This document shows, piece after piece, positions 63,331 through 64,000 of a DNA stretch of 64,000 nucleotides. This stretch comes from Actinomycetospora endophytica. Its GTDB lineage: Bacteria; Actinomycetota; Actinomycetes; Mycobacteriales; Pseudonocardiaceae. The DNA is taken from NCBI RefSeq assembly GCF_021026375.1, contig NZ_JAJNDB010000001.1:1612001-1676000 (forward strand). The letters are read 5' to 3'. The notes under the pieces were generated by a model that did not search any database, was not told the DNA's origin, and saw only the letters and a list, made by a program, of their open reading frames with translations. Within the stretch, counting starts at the first letter, position 1, and every line of letters starts with the position of its first letter. The position numbers were made by a program, and so were the translations under genes.

Positions 63331-63397
63331 CGGCGTTCTGAGCGAGGGCCCCTTCGCCCGGACAGATGGGCGAGGGGCGCCCTTGGCCGGAACGCCG
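63331..63397. terminator. Hairpin terminator after the GtrA gene
   Basis: CGGCGTTC (63331-63338) pairs with GAACGCCG (63390-63397). Within it AGGGCCCCTTCGCCC (63345-63359) pairs with 63368-63383 with one bulge and one G-U. It lies 12 bases after the GtrA stop. Confidence 0.65.
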
Positions 63398-63524
63398 GAG
63401 CCCCGGCGCACGAGGGGCACAGCGCGCACGTTCGGCGGCTCCGCGGCGTGCGCAGTGCGCCCGTGATCATCAGAGCGGAGCAGGCGCGCGAGGCCCCCGC
63501 CGCCGAGCGAGCCCATCCCGCGAA

Positions 63525-63577
63525 CGAGCGAAGGGCCCCTTCAGTCGACTAGATCGACCGAAGGGGCCCCTCGCTCG
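63525..63577. terminator. Hairpin terminator after Emb-like gene 5
   Basis: CGAGCGA (63525-63531) pairs with TCGCTCG (63571-63577). Inside, GGGCCCCTTC pairs with GAAGGGGCCC and GTCGA with TCGAC, about 22 pairs with two mismatches. It is 23 bases past the stop of the minus-strand Emb-like gene. It shares GGGCCCCTTC with the hairpin at 63331-63397. Confidence 0.65.
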
Positions 63578-63600
63578 GAAGAACCCGCCGAACGCCGTCG

Positions 63601-63999
63601 TCAGCGCTCCGGCGACGGCACACCGGGCGGCGGATCGCCGATCTCGCCGTCCCCGTGCAGGCCCCACACCGTCTTCTGGCCGTGCGCCACGTCCGGCGCC
63701 ACCGTGTTCGGGGCGTAGGGCTCGAGCCGCTCGATGCGGCCCCAGTCCAGCGTGGGCTCGCCCTGCAGGTACGAGGGCACGTCCTGCTGCTTCTCGAGCA
63801 GCTGGATCCAGCCCATCGGTCCGCCCGCGGACGGCTGCGACCACGTCTCGCCGCCGATCCGGAACTGCGAGGCGTCGGCGATGAGGCGGTAGGTCGGCAC
63901 CTGGGCGATGCCGTCGCGCACGTCGAACGGCTTCAGGCACGGCGACGCGAACTGCACCGGCCACTCCAGGTAGCCCGGCTGCTGCCCGACGGCCTGCGT
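63601..63999 (-). CDS. EmbA/B/C-type arabinosyltransferase, paralogue 5, C-terminal end only
   Basis: The last 132 codons of a gene that enters from the right edge. The residues match the C-terminal binding domain of the Emb-like proteins: PGYLEWPVQFASPCLKPFDV (the FPC-x-x-P position of the other copies), RDGIAQVPTYRLIAD, then TLDWGRIERLEPYAPN near the end. Paralogue 4 has LQWGNVDRIVYDHP at the same place. It is on the same strand as paralogues 3 and 4 and is separated from them by the plus-strand GtrA gene. The transmembrane and catalytic parts lie outside the window. Confidence 0.85.
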   Translation of the reverse strand, partial: TQAVGQQPGYLEWPVQFASPCLKPFDVRDGIAQVPTYRLIADASQFRIGGETWSQPSAGGPMGWIQLLEKQQDVPSYLQGEPTLDWGRIERLEPYAPNTVAPDVAHGQKTVWGLHGDGEIGDPPPGVPSPER

Positions 64000-64000
64000 G

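Overview
The window is chromosomal DNA of a very GC-rich actinobacterium with an arabinogalactan (wall type IV) envelope. The evidence is the gene set: a decaprenyl-phosphate phosphoribosyltransferase end, DprE1 and DprE2, AftA, UDP-galactopyranose mutase, GlfT2 and five EmbA/B/C-type arabinosyltransferases (one partial). Mycobacteria keep most of these genes in one tight block. Here they are spread over 64 kb and mixed with other genes, and no mycolate synthesis genes are seen. A member of the Pseudonocardiaceae such as Pseudonocardia or Actinomycetospora fits best; this is an inference from gene content and base composition, not a search result.

Layout. 1-5 kb: the UbiA end, a GtrA protein, and an overlapping minus-strand trio of a short PknG-like kinase, a zinc-ribbon PP2C phosphatase and an FHA protein; then two small unknowns. 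5-12 kb: a polysaccharide-lyase-like lipoprotein coupled to prfC, a PASTA protein, a secreted TAP-type hydrolase, nhaA with a hairpin over its ribosome binding site, an Asp23 protein and a 52-residue membrane protein. 12-27 kb: a flippase, a methyltransferase and a multipass GT-C-like protein, Emb-like gene 1, a GT4 glycosyltransferase with a methyltransferase, Emb-like gene 2 (less GC-rich) and aftA. 27-29 kb: an HNH/DUF222 gene with a LexA-type box. 29-36 kb: a GlfT2 paralogue and a methyltransferase facing an overlapping operon of a LicD-methyltransferase fusion, a coiled-coil protein, a LicC-like nucleotidyltransferase and a glycerol-1-phosphate dehydrogenase. 37-40 kb: two tandem secreted R-type-lectin plus lyase proteins. 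40-46 kb: an SRPBCC protein, glf, an esterase, glfT2 and a flavodoxin-like protein. 46-54 kb: two MFS transporters, a secreted small protein, mscL, an ArsR regulator with paired promoter sites, an esterase and a membrane acyltransferase. 54-64 kb: dprE2, dprE1, Emb-like genes 3 and 4, a second GtrA gene and the end of Emb-like gene 5.

How the genes work together. The UbiA product and DprE1/DprE2 make decaprenyl-phosphoryl arabinose. Glf and GlfT2 make the galactan. AftA primes arabinan on it and the Emb-like enzymes extend the arabinan. The GT4, GT-C-like, flippase, acyltransferase, GtrA and methyltransferase genes look like decoration or export functions for this or other surface glycans. 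The 32.4-36.1 kb operon is the best candidate for an undescribed pathway: it could make a CDP-activated glycerol-1-phosphate and transfer the phosphoglycerol to a surface glycan.

Non-coding signals worth reading are three related palindromes that supply stop codons to convergent genes, two hairpins that cover ribosome binding sites, a LexA-type box, a duplicated operator/promoter layout at the ArsR locus, and a glycosyltransferase that appears to start at AUC. I saw no tRNA, rRNA, CRISPR array, insertion sequence, integrase or phage block.
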